A stretch of 64,000 bases of DNA from Actinokineospora diospyrosa (lineage in GTDB: Bacteria; Actinomycetota; Actinomycetes; Mycobacteriales; Pseudonocardiaceae): assembly GCF_024171925.1 (NCBI RefSeq), contig NZ_JAMTCO010000008.1, positions 186,001 through 250,000 of the forward strand, written 5' to 3'. The translations under genes and the position numbers were made by a program. Numbering within the stretch: the stretch's first letter is position 1; every line of letters begins with the position of its first letter. The notes below the pieces were generated by a model. It made no database searches. It saw only the letters and a list, made by a program, of their open reading frames with translations, and had not been told where the DNA came from. Shown piece by piece: positions 50,454 to 58,320 of the stretch.

Positions 50454-51992
50454 ATGCCGATGAAGTACGAAGACGTGCCGGACGAGTTCAACATCGCCAC
50501 CCATTTCGTGGACCGCAACGACGATGAGCGCACCGCGCTGATCACCGACAGCGGCCCGGTCGGCTACGGCGCGCTCAAGGTCCTGGTCAACCGCGTCGGC
50601 GGCGCGCTGCGCGAACTGGGGGTCGGTCAGGGGGACCGGGTGCTGCTCGCCCTGGCCGACGGGGTGGAGTTCGTGGCGACCTGGTTCGGCGCGCAGAAGA
50701 TCGGCGCGGTCACCGCCGAGGTCTACACGTTCCTGCGGGCCGAGGACTACAAGTACTTCGTGGACTACGCCACCCCCGCCGTGGTGGTCGCCGACGCCAC
50801 GACGCTGCCCCGGCTGCGCGCGGCCGGGGTGGCCCGGATGCTCGTCGTCGGTGTGCCGCAAGAGGACCTGCTCGACGGGGAGTCCCACTTCGACACCCTG
50901 GTCGCCGCGCGGCCCGACACCCTGACCGCCGCGCCCACGCGCAGCGCCGACCCGGCGATGTGGCGGTTCACCACCGGGAGCACCGGTGCGCCGAAGGCGT
51001 GCGTGTTGCCCGCGCGCAGCGCCCTGCTCAGCACCGACTGGTACGCCTTCGGCTCGCTCGGGCTGCGCCCCGACGACGTGGTGCTGTCGGTGCCGAAGCT
51101 GTTCTTCGGCTACGCCAACAACATGACCGTGCTGTTCCCCTTCGGCGCGGGCGCCACCGGGATCGTCTCCCCGGCGCGCGCGACCCCGGAGTTGATCTTC
51201 GAGCTGATCCGGCTGCACCGCCCGACGATCCTGGTGAACGTGCCGACGATGATCAGCGCCATGGTGCGGCACCCGGATGCCGCCGCGCAGGACCTCGGGT
51301 CGCTGCGGGTGTGCGTCTCCGGCGGCGAGGTGCTGCCCGCGGCGCTGCGCGCCGAGTGGATGGACCTGTTCGGGGTGGAGGTGCTCGACGGCATCGGCTC
51401 CTCGGAGGCGTTCCACGGCTACATCTGCAACCGGCCGGGCCGGGTGCGCCCGGGCAGCCTCGGCGAGGCGGTGCCCGGGTACCGATTACGGGTGGTCGAC
51501 CGCGACGGCACCCCGGTGCCCGACGGCGAGGTCGGGCAGCTGGAGATCACCGGGGAGACGGTCGCGCTGCAGTACTGGCAGGCGCCGGAGAAGTCCGCCG
51601 AGACCTTCCCCCGCCCGCACACCGTGCGCTCCAGCGACCTGGTGGTCCGGTCCCCCGACGGCTACTTCACCTACCAGGGGCGCGCCGACGACCTGCTCAA
51701 GGTCGGCGGGATGTGGGTGGCGCCCGCCGAGATCGAGCGGTGCCTGCTGCGCCACCCGGCCGTGCGCGAGTGCGCCGTGGTCGGCTACGAGGTCGACGGG
51801 CTGACCAAGACCCGCGCGTTCGTCGTCGCCGACACCGCCGTCGCCGAGGACGCCGCGACCGCGACCGCGCTGCAGGAGTTCGTCCGCTCCGCCCTCGCCC
51901 CGCACAAGTACCCCCGCGACGTCCGGTTCGTGGCGACCCTGCCGCTGACCCCGTCGGGCAAGGTCGACCGCCAAGCGCTGCGCGCGCTGTGA
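50454..51992 (+). CDS. Benzoate-CoA-ligase-family enzyme (1 of 2)
   Basis: 512 residues of the aryl acid AMP-ligase family: FTTGSTGAPKAC (P-loop; the usual KG is KA), VPKLFFGYANNMTVLFPFGAGA, GIGSSEAFHGY, and the C-terminal TPSGKVDRQAL with the catalytic Lys. The FFGYA core and overall pattern are those of benzoate-, 4-hydroxybenzoate- and 2-aminobenzoate-CoA ligases. It probably makes the aryl-CoA used by the PaaA-like epoxidase. ATG at 50454 is chosen because a cluster box lies just before it. Its stop overlaps an alternative start of the SDR gene; SDR, monooxygenase and a second ligase follow in the same direction. Confidence 0.88.
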   Translation: MPMKYEDVPDEFNIATHFVDRNDDERTALITDSGPVGYGALKVLVNRVGGALRELGVGQGDRVLLALADGVEFVATWFGAQKIGAVTAEVYTFLRAEDYKYFVDYATPAVVVADATTLPRLRAAGVARMLVVGVPQEDLLDGESHFDTLVAARPDTLTAAPTRSADPAMWRFTTGSTGAPKACVLPARSALLSTDWYAFGSLGLRPDDVVLSVPKLFFGYANNMTVLFPFGAGATGIVSPARATPELIFELIRLHRPTILVNVPTMISAMVRHPDAAAQDLGSLRVCVSGGEVLPAALRAEWMDLFGVEVLDGIGSSEAFHGYICNRPGRVRPGSLGEAVPGYRLRVVDRDGTPVPDGEVGQLEITGETVALQYWQAPEKSAETFPRPHTVRSSDLVVRSPDGYFTYQGRADDLLKVGGMWVAPAEIERCLLRHPAVRECAVVGYEVDGLTKTRAFVVADTAVAEDAATATALQEFVRSALAPHKYPRDVRFVATLPLTPSGKVDRQALRAL

Positions 51993-52018
51993 GCACACGC
52001 AACGGGAACGGAGCCACC

Positions 52019-52774
52019 ATGGCGACCACGCGTCGGGTGTTCGTCTCGGGCGGGTCGGGCGACCTGGGCGCCGCCGTCGTCGCCGACCTCGCCGCCGCGG
52101 GCCACCGGGTCTGGTTCCAGTACGGCTCCGACGAGCGCCACGCCGCCGACCTCGCGGCCCGGCACGGGGCGACCCCGGTGCGCGCCGACTACAGCGACCT
52201 GGCCGCGCTGTCCGACGACGATCTGCTGCCGCCGGGGGTGGAGGTCGACGTCCTGGTCTGCTGCGCGGGGGTGAACCCGGCGGCGGCCACGGTGCACGAG
52301 ACCGCGCTGTCGGTGCTGCGGCACACCCTCAGCGTCAACCTGGAGAGCGCGTTCCGGTTGACCCAGCGCTGCCTGCCCGCGATGTTGGCGGCGGGCTGGG
52401 GCCGGATCGTGTACCTCAACTCGGTGTTCGGCACCGTCGCCGGGCCGCTCAACAGCTCCTACAACATCGCCAAGGCCGCCACGCACGGGTTGTGCCGCAG
52501 CGTGGTCGCCGACTACCCGGGCTCGGGGGTGACGGCCAACGAGGTCGTCGCCGGGCCGGTGCGCTCGCGGATGCTGGCCAGGATCGTCGCCGACCGCGCC
52601 GCGGCCGCCGACGTGACCGCGGTGCGCGAGCGGCTGGCCAGGCGCGTCCCGGCGCGGCGGCTGGCCGAACCCGACGACGTCGCGGCCGCGGTGCGGTTCC
52701 TGGTGTCCGAGGACGCCGGGTACGTCACCGGCTCCACGGTCACCGTCGACGGCGGGATGCTCAGCGTCGGCTGA
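52019..52774 (+). CDS. Short-chain dehydrogenase/reductase
   Basis: 251 residues of the classical SDR fold: cofactor loop SGGSGDLGAAV, CCAGVN, catalytic Ser in YLNSVFG, YNIAK (Tyr/Lys), and the C-terminal GYVTGSTVTVDGG. Resembles 3-oxoacyl-ACP reductases and ring-hydroxyacyl-CoA dehydrogenases. Acting on a ring alcohol formed after epoxidation of an aryl-CoA would fit the neighbours. ATG with GGAGCCACC; a GTG overlapping the ligase stop is an alternative start. Confidence 0.9.
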   Translation: MATTRRVFVSGGSGDLGAAVVADLAAAGHRVWFQYGSDERHAADLAARHGATPVRADYSDLAALSDDDLLPPGVEVDVLVCCAGVNPAAATVHETALSVLRHTLSVNLESAFRLTQRCLPAMLAAGWGRIVYLNSVFGTVAGPLNSSYNIAKAATHGLCRSVVADYPGSGVTANEVVAGPVRSRMLARIVADRAAAADVTAVRERLARRVPARRLAEPDDVAAAVRFLVSEDAGYVTGSTVTVDGGMLSVG

Positions 52775-52847
52775 CCGCGACAACCGCACCCATCTATCCA
52801 CATCGGACGGACATAGAGGACAGCCAGCGACACGAGGGGGAGTGGAC

Positions 52848-53990
52848 ATGGGGTCACCCACGGCGGCCACACGGTGGCGGCCCTACCGCGCGCAGGAGGA
52901 GCACGCCGCGGCCGTCGAGGCCGTGCGCGCGGTCCTCACCGAGACCGAGCTCGAGGCCGAGCGGCTGCGCAGGCTGCCGGAGCGGGCGGTGTCGGCGCTG
53001 ACCGCGGCGGGCCTGTTCGCCGTGGCCACCCCCAAAGAAGTCGGCGGCTGGGCGGCCGACCCGCTCGCCGAGCTGCAGGTCTACGAGGCGCTGGCGCGGA
53101 TCAACACCAGCGCGGCGTGGGTGGTCACCACCGGAAGCGTCTACACCTCGTGGGCCGCGGCCTACCTGTCCGACGACGCGGTCGCCGAGGTGTTCGGCTC
53201 CGGGGTCCCCGCGGTGGTCGCCGGGCAGGCACCGCCCAAGGGCCGGGCGAGCGCGGTGCCCGGCGGGGTCCGGGTGAGCGGCAGCTACACCTTCGGCAGC
53301 GGCATGAGCCACGCCACCTGGGTCCTCGGCGGGTTCACCCTGCCCGACCCGGACGCGGGCACCTGGGCGTTCATCGTGCCCAAGGACCGGGTGCGGGTGC
53401 TGGACAACTGGCACGCGCTGGGCATCGCCGGGTCCAACAGCGTCGACTTCGCGGTGAACGACCTGTTCGTCCCCGACGGCCACTTCTTCAACACCGCCAA
53501 ACCGGTCCCGCTGCGCGGCGGGCCCCGCTTCGGCGTCCCGATCGTGGTCCAGGTGGCCGCCGCGCACTGCGGCGTCGCCCTCGGCGCCGGTCAGCGCGCG
53601 CTCGACGAGATCATCCGCCGCGCCGCCGCCAAACCCGACCTGGCCGGGCGCGGCGCCTTCCAGCGCGACCTGGGCCAGGTGTTCACCGCGCTGAGCGCCG
53701 CCCGCGACCACGCCGCGCGGCTGCTCACCGAGCTGGGCGAGCGGCTGGACTTCGGCAGCAGGCTGGACCGGCAGTTCATCCAGGAGCTCATCGCCGCGCA
53801 GACCCACGCCACCGACACCGCGGTGCACGCCGCCACCACCGCCTACCGGTACGCGGGCGCGCCCGCGGTGCGGCTCGACGACCCGCTGCAGCGGATCACC
53901 CGCGACCTGCTGGTGGCCGGGCAGCACAAGTTCGTCGCCGACGTCAGCTACGACGCGTTGGGGGGCACACTGGTGGAGCGGGACCGGTGA
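52848..53990 (+). CDS. Acyl-CoA-dehydrogenase-fold flavin monooxygenase (3 of 3)
   Basis: 380 residues: LERLRRLPERAVSAL-like helix near residue 40, TPKEVGGWAADPLAELQVYEA, INTSAAWVVTTGSVYTSWAA, SGSYTFGSGMSHATW and the GIAGSNSVDFAVNDLFVP segment, again the HsaA-like branch. Lies between the SDR and the second ligase in one operon. Probably hydroxylates or dehydrogenates the CoA-bound ring intermediate. ATG behind GAGGGGG; a GTG six nt earlier is possible. Its stop overlaps a GTG of the next gene. Confidence 0.85.
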   Translation: MGSPTAATRWRPYRAQEEHAAAVEAVRAVLTETELEAERLRRLPERAVSALTAAGLFAVATPKEVGGWAADPLAELQVYEALARINTSAAWVVTTGSVYTSWAAAYLSDDAVAEVFGSGVPAVVAGQAPPKGRASAVPGGVRVSGSYTFGSGMSHATWVLGGFTLPDPDAGTWAFIVPKDRVRVLDNWHALGIAGSNSVDFAVNDLFVPDGHFFNTAKPVPLRGGPRFGVPIVVQVAAAHCGVALGAGQRALDEIIRRAAAKPDLAGRGAFQRDLGQVFTALSAARDHAARLLTELGERLDFGSRLDRQFIQELIAAQTHATDTAVHAATTAYRYAGAPAVRLDDPLQRITRDLLVAGQHKFVADVSYDALGGTLVERDR

Positions 53991-54007
53991 GCGGGAGGGA
54001 ACAGGCC

Positions 54008-55567
54008 ATGCACGACGGGCAGGACACCGGCGCCGGGGTCGATCCGCGGCCCCCGGTGCAGCGGGGTGGGGACTTCAACGTGGCGGCCCGCTTCCTCGAC
54101 GCCGCACCGGCGCACCGGACCGCGCTGGTCACCACCGCGGGCACCACCAGCTACGGCGAGCTCGCCGCGCTGGCCTCACGCGCGGGCCACGCGCTGCGCG
54201 CACTCGGGGTCGGCAAGGGCGACCGGGTGCTGATCGCGCTGCGCGACAGCGTCGAGTACGTGGCGCTCTGGTACGGCGCGCAGAAGATCGGCGCGATCGT
54301 CGTCGAGCTCTACAGCCACCTCAAGCCCGCCGACTACCGCTACCACGCCGACTACATCGACCCCAAGATCGTCGTCGGCGACGCGGCCACCCTCGACGCG
54401 CTGCGCGCGGCCAAGGTGTCCGGGCTGCTGGTCACCGGCGTGCACCCCAGCGAGCTGGAGGACGGCGAGCGCCACTTCGACACCCTGCTCGCCGGGCAGC
54501 CCACAACGCTGCCGCCGGTGCCGATGGCCGAGGACGAGCAGGTGATGTGGAAGCTGACCACCGGCAGCACCGGCAGGCCCAAGGCGTGCATGGTGCCCGC
54601 CCGCGCGCCGTCGCTGAGCTTCGAGTGGTTCGGCCGCGGCGTGCTGGACCTGCGGCCCGACGACGTGGTGCTGGCGGTGCCGAAGCTGTTCTTCGGCTAC
54701 GCCAGGGACATGGTCGCGCTGTTCCCGTTCGGGGTGGGCGCGGCGAGCATCCTGTTCGGCGAGCGCACCACGCCCGAGCGGATCTTCGAGCTGATCGAGC
54801 GCTACCAGCCGACGATCCTGGTCAACGTGCCGACGATGATGCGCGCGATGCTCACCCACCCCGGCGCCGCGCAACGGGACCTGAGCTGCCTGCGGATGTG
54901 CACCTCGGCGGGGGAGGCGCTGCCGCCGGAGTTGCACCGGCGGTGGCTGGACACCTTCGGCGTGGAGGTGGTCGACCTGTTCGGGTCTGCGGAGGTCTAC
55001 CACGGGTTCCTGGCCAACCGGCCGGGGCGGGTGCGCATCGGCAGCCTCGGGCAGGTCGTGCCCGGGTACCGGGTGCGGGTGGTCGACGAGGCGGGTGAGG
55101 CGGTGCCCGACGGCAGACCGGGCCGCCTGGAGGTCGTCGGGGAGACCGCGGCGCTGGGCTACTGGCGGCACCCGGAGGAGTCCGCGTCGGTGTTCACCGA
55201 CGCGCACACCGTGCGCTCCGGTGACCTGGTGCGCCGCGACGCCGACGGCTACTTCTACTACCTGGGCCGCGACGACGACATGCTCAAGGTGCGCGGGGTG
55301 TGGGTGGCGCCGACCGAGATCGAGAACTCCATCGCCGAGCACCCCGCGGTCAGCGGCTGCGCGGTGGTCGGGCACCGGGTCGACGGGTTGGTCACCGCGC
55401 TGGCGTTCGTGGTGCTGCGCAGACCGGTGGAGGTCACCGACCTGGGCGAGTTCATCCGGGCCCGGCTCGCCCCGCACAAGCGCCCGCACGAGGTGCGGTT
55501 CGTGGCGTCGTTGCCGCAGACCGCTTCGGGCAAGGTCGACCGGGCCGCGCTGCGCGCGGGCGCCTGA
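54008..55567 (+). CDS. Benzoate-CoA-ligase-family enzyme (2 of 2)
   Basis: 519 residues, clear paralogue of the ligase at 50454-51992: LTTGSTGRPKACMVPARA, VPKLFFGYARDMVALFPFGVG, VDLFGSAEVYHGF, and TASGKVDRAAL. Both share the unusual PKAC in place of PKG. An aryl acid is activated to its CoA thioester via the adenylate. Two ligases in one operon suggest two aromatic acids, or reactivation of a later intermediate. ATG with GGAGGG is preferred; GTG 53987 overlapping the previous stop is possible. Convergent with the HxlR gene, with only one base between stops. Confidence 0.88.
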   Translation: MHDGQDTGAGVDPRPPVQRGGDFNVAARFLDAAPAHRTALVTTAGTTSYGELAALASRAGHALRALGVGKGDRVLIALRDSVEYVALWYGAQKIGAIVVELYSHLKPADYRYHADYIDPKIVVGDAATLDALRAAKVSGLLVTGVHPSELEDGERHFDTLLAGQPTTLPPVPMAEDEQVMWKLTTGSTGRPKACMVPARAPSLSFEWFGRGVLDLRPDDVVLAVPKLFFGYARDMVALFPFGVGAASILFGERTTPERIFELIERYQPTILVNVPTMMRAMLTHPGAAQRDLSCLRMCTSAGEALPPELHRRWLDTFGVEVVDLFGSAEVYHGFLANRPGRVRIGSLGQVVPGYRVRVVDEAGEAVPDGRPGRLEVVGETAALGYWRHPEESASVFTDAHTVRSGDLVRRDADGYFYYLGRDDDMLKVRGVWVAPTEIENSIAEHPAVSGCAVVGHRVDGLVTALAFVVLRRPVEVTDLGEFIRARLAPHKRPHEVRFVASLPQTASGKVDRAALRAGA

Positions 55568-55568
55568 G

Positions 55569-56297
55569 TCAGCTCCCACGGCGCGGTGCGGGCAACACGG
55601 CCTCGGGCGGGAAGGACGCCGGGGTTGGGGGCGGGCCGGTGGGGCGGGTGTCCCTGCCGGAGAACAGGATCGGGAACAGCGCCGCGGTCCGCAGGTCGCC
55701 GCGCACCGTGAGCGAGCCCAGCCGCAGCGCCTCGGCGAAGTGGCCGCCGTCGCGCAGCAGCGCGTCGAAGGTGGGCACGGTGGTGTGGATGGCCGCGTCC
55801 GGGTTCTCGGTGTCGCCCCTGGCCAGGGCCAGGGTGCCGTCGACGACCTCGAGCCGGAACCGGTCCTGGCCCAGGTGCAGGCCCAGGGTGAGGACCAGGC
55901 CCGCGGCCGCGCTGCGGTCGAACAGCAGCCGCAGCGACAGCACGTGCCCGTCGGCGCTCACCGGCGCGTCCGGCGGCAGCGTGGGCGAGCGCAGCCCCCA
56001 CCGGCCGAGCGCGAAGATCACCCCGTCGAGCCCGTGGCCCCAGTCGGTGAGCTCGTAGATGTGCACGCCCGTCGGCCAGGACAGTTCGCGCCGGTGCAGC
56101 ACGCCCGCGTTGTTGAGTTCGCGCAGGCGTTGGGCCAGCACGTTGGGCCCGATGCCGGGCAGGCCCGCCCGCAGGTCGGTGAACCGCTTGGGGCCGAGCA
56201 GCAGTTCGCGCACCACCAGCAGCGCCCACCGCTCACCGATGAGGTCGAGGGCGTGCGCGGTGGCGCAGCCGTCGGCATAGGAGCGTTTCGGTGCCAT
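55569..56297 (-). CDS. HxlR-type regulator fused to an SCP2-like domain
   Basis: 242 residues. The winged-helix HxlR domain (about 5-100: CATAHALDLIGERWALLVVREL, GPKRFTDLRAGLPGIGPNVL, YELTDWGHGLDGVI) is followed by about 130 residues with the SCP2/sterol-carrier pattern ending FAEALRLGSLTVRGDL. The SCP2 part could bind a hydrophobic ligand and make the protein a sensor. Start ATG chosen at MAPKRS; the Shine-Dalgarno is poor. A TACAA-N6-TTGTA palindrome lies in its upstream region. It may regulate the convergent CoA-ligase operon or its own expression. Confidence 0.82.
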   Translation of the reverse strand: MAPKRSYADGCATAHALDLIGERWALLVVRELLLGPKRFTDLRAGLPGIGPNVLAQRLRELNNAGVLHRRELSWPTGVHIYELTDWGHGLDGVIFALGRWGLRSPTLPPDAPVSADGHVLSLRLLFDRSAAAGLVLTLGLHLGQDRFRLEVVDGTLALARGDTENPDAAIHTTVPTFDALLRDGGHFAEALRLGSLTVRGDLRTAALFPILFSGRDTRPTGPPPTPASFPPEAVLPAPRRGS

Positions 56298-56413
56298 GTC
56301 AGCGAGCGTAACCCCAGAATTCCGGTGAACCTTCTTCTTTTCTGCCTTTCCGGGCACGGGTGGACAACGGCGAGGACGGTCCGGATAACCGCGATCGCGG
56401 CTCGTCTCCTATT

Positions 56414-56429
56414 TACAACGTCCTTTGTA
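56414..56429. promoter_or_regulatory. Possible operator TACAA-N6-TTGTA
   Basis: A dyad of the type bound by TetR-family repressors, 116 nt upstream of the HxlR start and downstream of the TetR gene. Single copy, speculative. Confidence 0.3.
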
Positions 56430-56436
56430 GGAAAAG

Positions 56437-56458
56437 GGATCGTGAACTCGCACGATCC
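56437..56458 (-). terminator. 8-bp hairpin terminator of the TetR gene
   Basis: GGATCGTG and CACGATCC around 6 nt, flanked by A and T runs (GAAAAG before, CTTTG after), 65 nt past the TetR stop on the minus strand; the most classical rho-independent shape in the window. Confidence 0.65.
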
Positions 56459-56523
56459 TTTGCCCGCGGCGCCGGGCACCGCCGACCGGCGGTGGTGCCC
56501 GCGCTCGGGCGGGCGGTGGCGCG

Positions 56524-57198
56524 CTACGGCAGGGCCGCCCGGTCGGGCGGTGGCGGGGTCGGGAACACCCCCGCCGAGCGGGCCACCGCGGCCACCGCGG
56601 TGTCCACCCCGTCGCCCGCGCTGACCATCAGCGCCACCAGTTGCGCCTCGAAGCACCGGTCGGCGTCGCAGGGCTCGATGAGGTAGCCGCCGAGCTCCAG
56701 GGTGACCAGGCCGTGGGTGGCGATCCACATCTGGTGCGCGACCAGTTCGGCGTCCTCGGCCCGGAAGCGGCCAGCCGAGATGCACCGCTGGGCGCAGGCG
56801 ACCACGTGCGCCAGGGTGTAGCGGCCGTGCTGGCGGTCCTGGCGCGAGAGCGAGAACCCGGCGTGCGATGCGGCGCCGAACATGATCGCGTACAGGTGCG
56901 GGTTGGCCAGCGCGTTGTGCCGGTAGGCCCTGCCCAGCGCGGCCATGTCCACCACCGGGTCGTCGGTGGCCGCGATCCGCCGCAGGTGCTCCTGCAGCCG
57001 GGAGAACCCCTCGTGCACGATTTCCCGGATCAGCCCGCGCATTCCACCGAAATGCGTGTAGACGGCCATTGTGGACGTTCCGGCCTCGGCCGCGATGCGC
57101 CGCGCCGACAACGCCTGCGGCCCGTTCTCGGCGAGCAGCCGGGCGGTGATCTCGACCAGCGCCGCCCGAATGTTCGGATCGGAACGGCGCGGGCTCAT
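56524..57198 (-). CDS. TetR-family transcriptional regulator
   Basis: 224 residues. The N-terminal HTH (IRAALVEITARLLAENG, LSARRIAAEAGTSTMAVYTHF) is followed by a TetR_C-type ligand domain with Cys- and His-containing helices. Product- or intermediate-responsive repression is usual for such proteins in antibiotic clusters. A cluster box lies 67 nt upstream, so it belongs to the proposed regulon, and autoregulation would make it a candidate binder of the box. No flanking transporter gene to suggest a ligand. Confidence 0.88.
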   Translation of the reverse strand: MSPRRSDPNIRAALVEITARLLAENGPQALSARRIAAEAGTSTMAVYTHFGGMRGLIREIVHEGFSRLQEHLRRIAATDDPVVDMAALGRAYRHNALANPHLYAIMFGAASHAGFSLSRQDRQHGRYTLAHVVACAQRCISAGRFRAEDAELVAHQMWIATHGLVTLELGGYLIEPCDADRCFEAQLVALMVSAGDGVDTAVAAVARSAGVFPTPPPPDRAALP

Positions 57199-57265
57199 CC
57201 CGGTTCCCGCTCGCCGCGAAAGGGCTTTTCCACTCGTGCACGGTCCCATTCGGTCGATTCCCGAC

Positions 57266-57281
57266 GCATCTTCGGCCGTGC
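57266..57281 (-). promoter_or_regulatory. Cluster box copy upstream of TetR gene
   Basis: GCACGGCCGAAGATGC, 67 nt before the start; ATGGGACCGT follows after 16 nt, related to the second block of other boxes. Confidence 0.5.
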
Positions 57282-57296
57282 CGTGTGCGCGCGGGT

Positions 57297-58169
57297 TCAG
57301 GCCCCGTCGGCGACGTGGCGGTCGGGCAGCCGCACCGCGCGCAGGAACGGGAACAGCAGCCACGGCCTGCGGCCGCGCACCGACAGCTTCCCGGTGAGCG
57401 CGGCCCGCACCCGGCTGACCCGGTGGAACAGCACCAGCACCATGGTGGCGGGCTCGAAGCGCACCCGGACGTCGACCGCGGTGGTGCCGGGCGGGGCGAG
57501 CGAGACCTGCCCGCGGTGCAGCAGCACCAGCGCGGGCGCGGTGTGCGCGGAGCGGAACTCGATGACGATCCGCCGCTCCAGCACGGGTTTGTCGATGTCG
57601 AGCAGCCCGCCGACGCCGTTGCCGACCATGCCGAGGAAGAACAGCTCGAAGAACAGCGCGGCGTCCTCGGCGCGCACCGCCCACGGCACGCCGATCGCCT
57701 TGGCGATGTCGTGGCCGTGCACGACGACCTCGTTGAGCAGGTGCGCCAGGGCCCCGGCCAGCGGCAGGCACGCGCCGCCGAGCCACTCCAGCGGCTCGTC
57801 CGGGTCGCGGTCCGCGGTGACCCGAAGGATCTCCGCGACGCCGGTGCTCAACAGGTCGGTGAGCACCACCGGGTCGCGTTCGCCGACGGTGGCCAGCGCG
57901 ACCTCGTTGAACTCGCCGACCGTGTCGACGGTGATCGCGCCCAACCGCGCCTCGAGGTCGGGCACCGGCAGCGGTTGCCCGCCGGTGTCGAGCAGCGTGG
58001 TGTAGAGCCACGCCACCATCGCCACGTGCGCCGCGGTGTCGGCCACGGTCCAGTCCGGTGTGGCCATCACCGCCGGGTCCGGCGCGGCGCGCACCAACTC
58101 GCCGAAGCGCTCCCCGGCCTCCCGCAACGACCGCCGAACCGACGTCCACTGCTGCTCGCTGACGACCAC
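57297..58169 (-). CDS. MDMPI/DinB-like protein (maleylpyruvate isomerase family)
   Basis: 290 residues: an N-terminal MDMPI four-helix domain (TPDWTVADTAAHVAMVAWLY; metal-binding NEVVVHGHDIAKA) and a C-terminal SCP2-like part (VRFEPATMVLVLF, ALTGKLSVRGRRPW). Family members use mycothiol as cofactor or are uncharacterised; mycothiol-dependent detoxification or isomerisation is possible. Monocistronic. An inverted-orientation cluster box lies 82 nt upstream. Confidence 0.8.
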   Translation of the reverse strand: MVVSEQQWTSVRRSLREAGERFGELVRAAPDPAVMATPDWTVADTAAHVAMVAWLYTTLLDTGGQPLPVPDLEARLGAITVDTVGEFNEVALATVGERDPVVLTDLLSTGVAEILRVTADRDPDEPLEWLGGACLPLAGALAHLLNEVVVHGHDIAKAIGVPWAVRAEDAALFFELFFLGMVGNGVGGLLDIDKPVLERRIVIEFRSAHTAPALVLLHRGQVSLAPPGTTAVDVRVRFEPATMVLVLFHRVSRVRAALTGKLSVRGRRPWLLFPFLRAVRLPDRHVADGA

Positions 58170-58251
58170 GCGACCCCCTTCCCCGCTGCCCCAGGTGGCC
58201 GTCGTTATAGCAGTCCACCCGGCCCGGGTAGGGGAAAGCGGCTCAAGGTGC

Positions 58252-58267
58252 GCAATCGAGAAGATCC
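58252..58267 (+). promoter_or_regulatory. Cluster-box-like sequence in inverted orientation
   Basis: GCAATCGAGAAGATCC, 13 of 16 identical to the 29025 box but pointing away from the only gene it could serve (the MDMPI gene to its left). It overlaps the left arm of the P450 terminator. Confidence 0.3.
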
Positions 58268-58304
58268 GTGGTGCGCCCCGGGGGGATCGGGGCGCACCAC
58301 GGAT
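58264..58304 (-). terminator. 16-bp perfect hairpin terminator
   Basis: ATCCGTGGTGCGCCCC pairs exactly with 58289-58304 around a 9-nt loop, 16 nt past the P450 stop; ends the UnbL-UnbV-UnbU-P450 operon. Confidence 0.88.
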
Positions 58305-58320
58305 GGGTGCGGCGGCTGTG

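Noticed and set aside
58252-58267. A true promoter box for the MDMPI gene
   Set aside because: Good sequence match but inverted relative to the gene and overlapping the terminator of the P450 operon; kept only as a low-confidence feature and not counted as support for the directional pattern.
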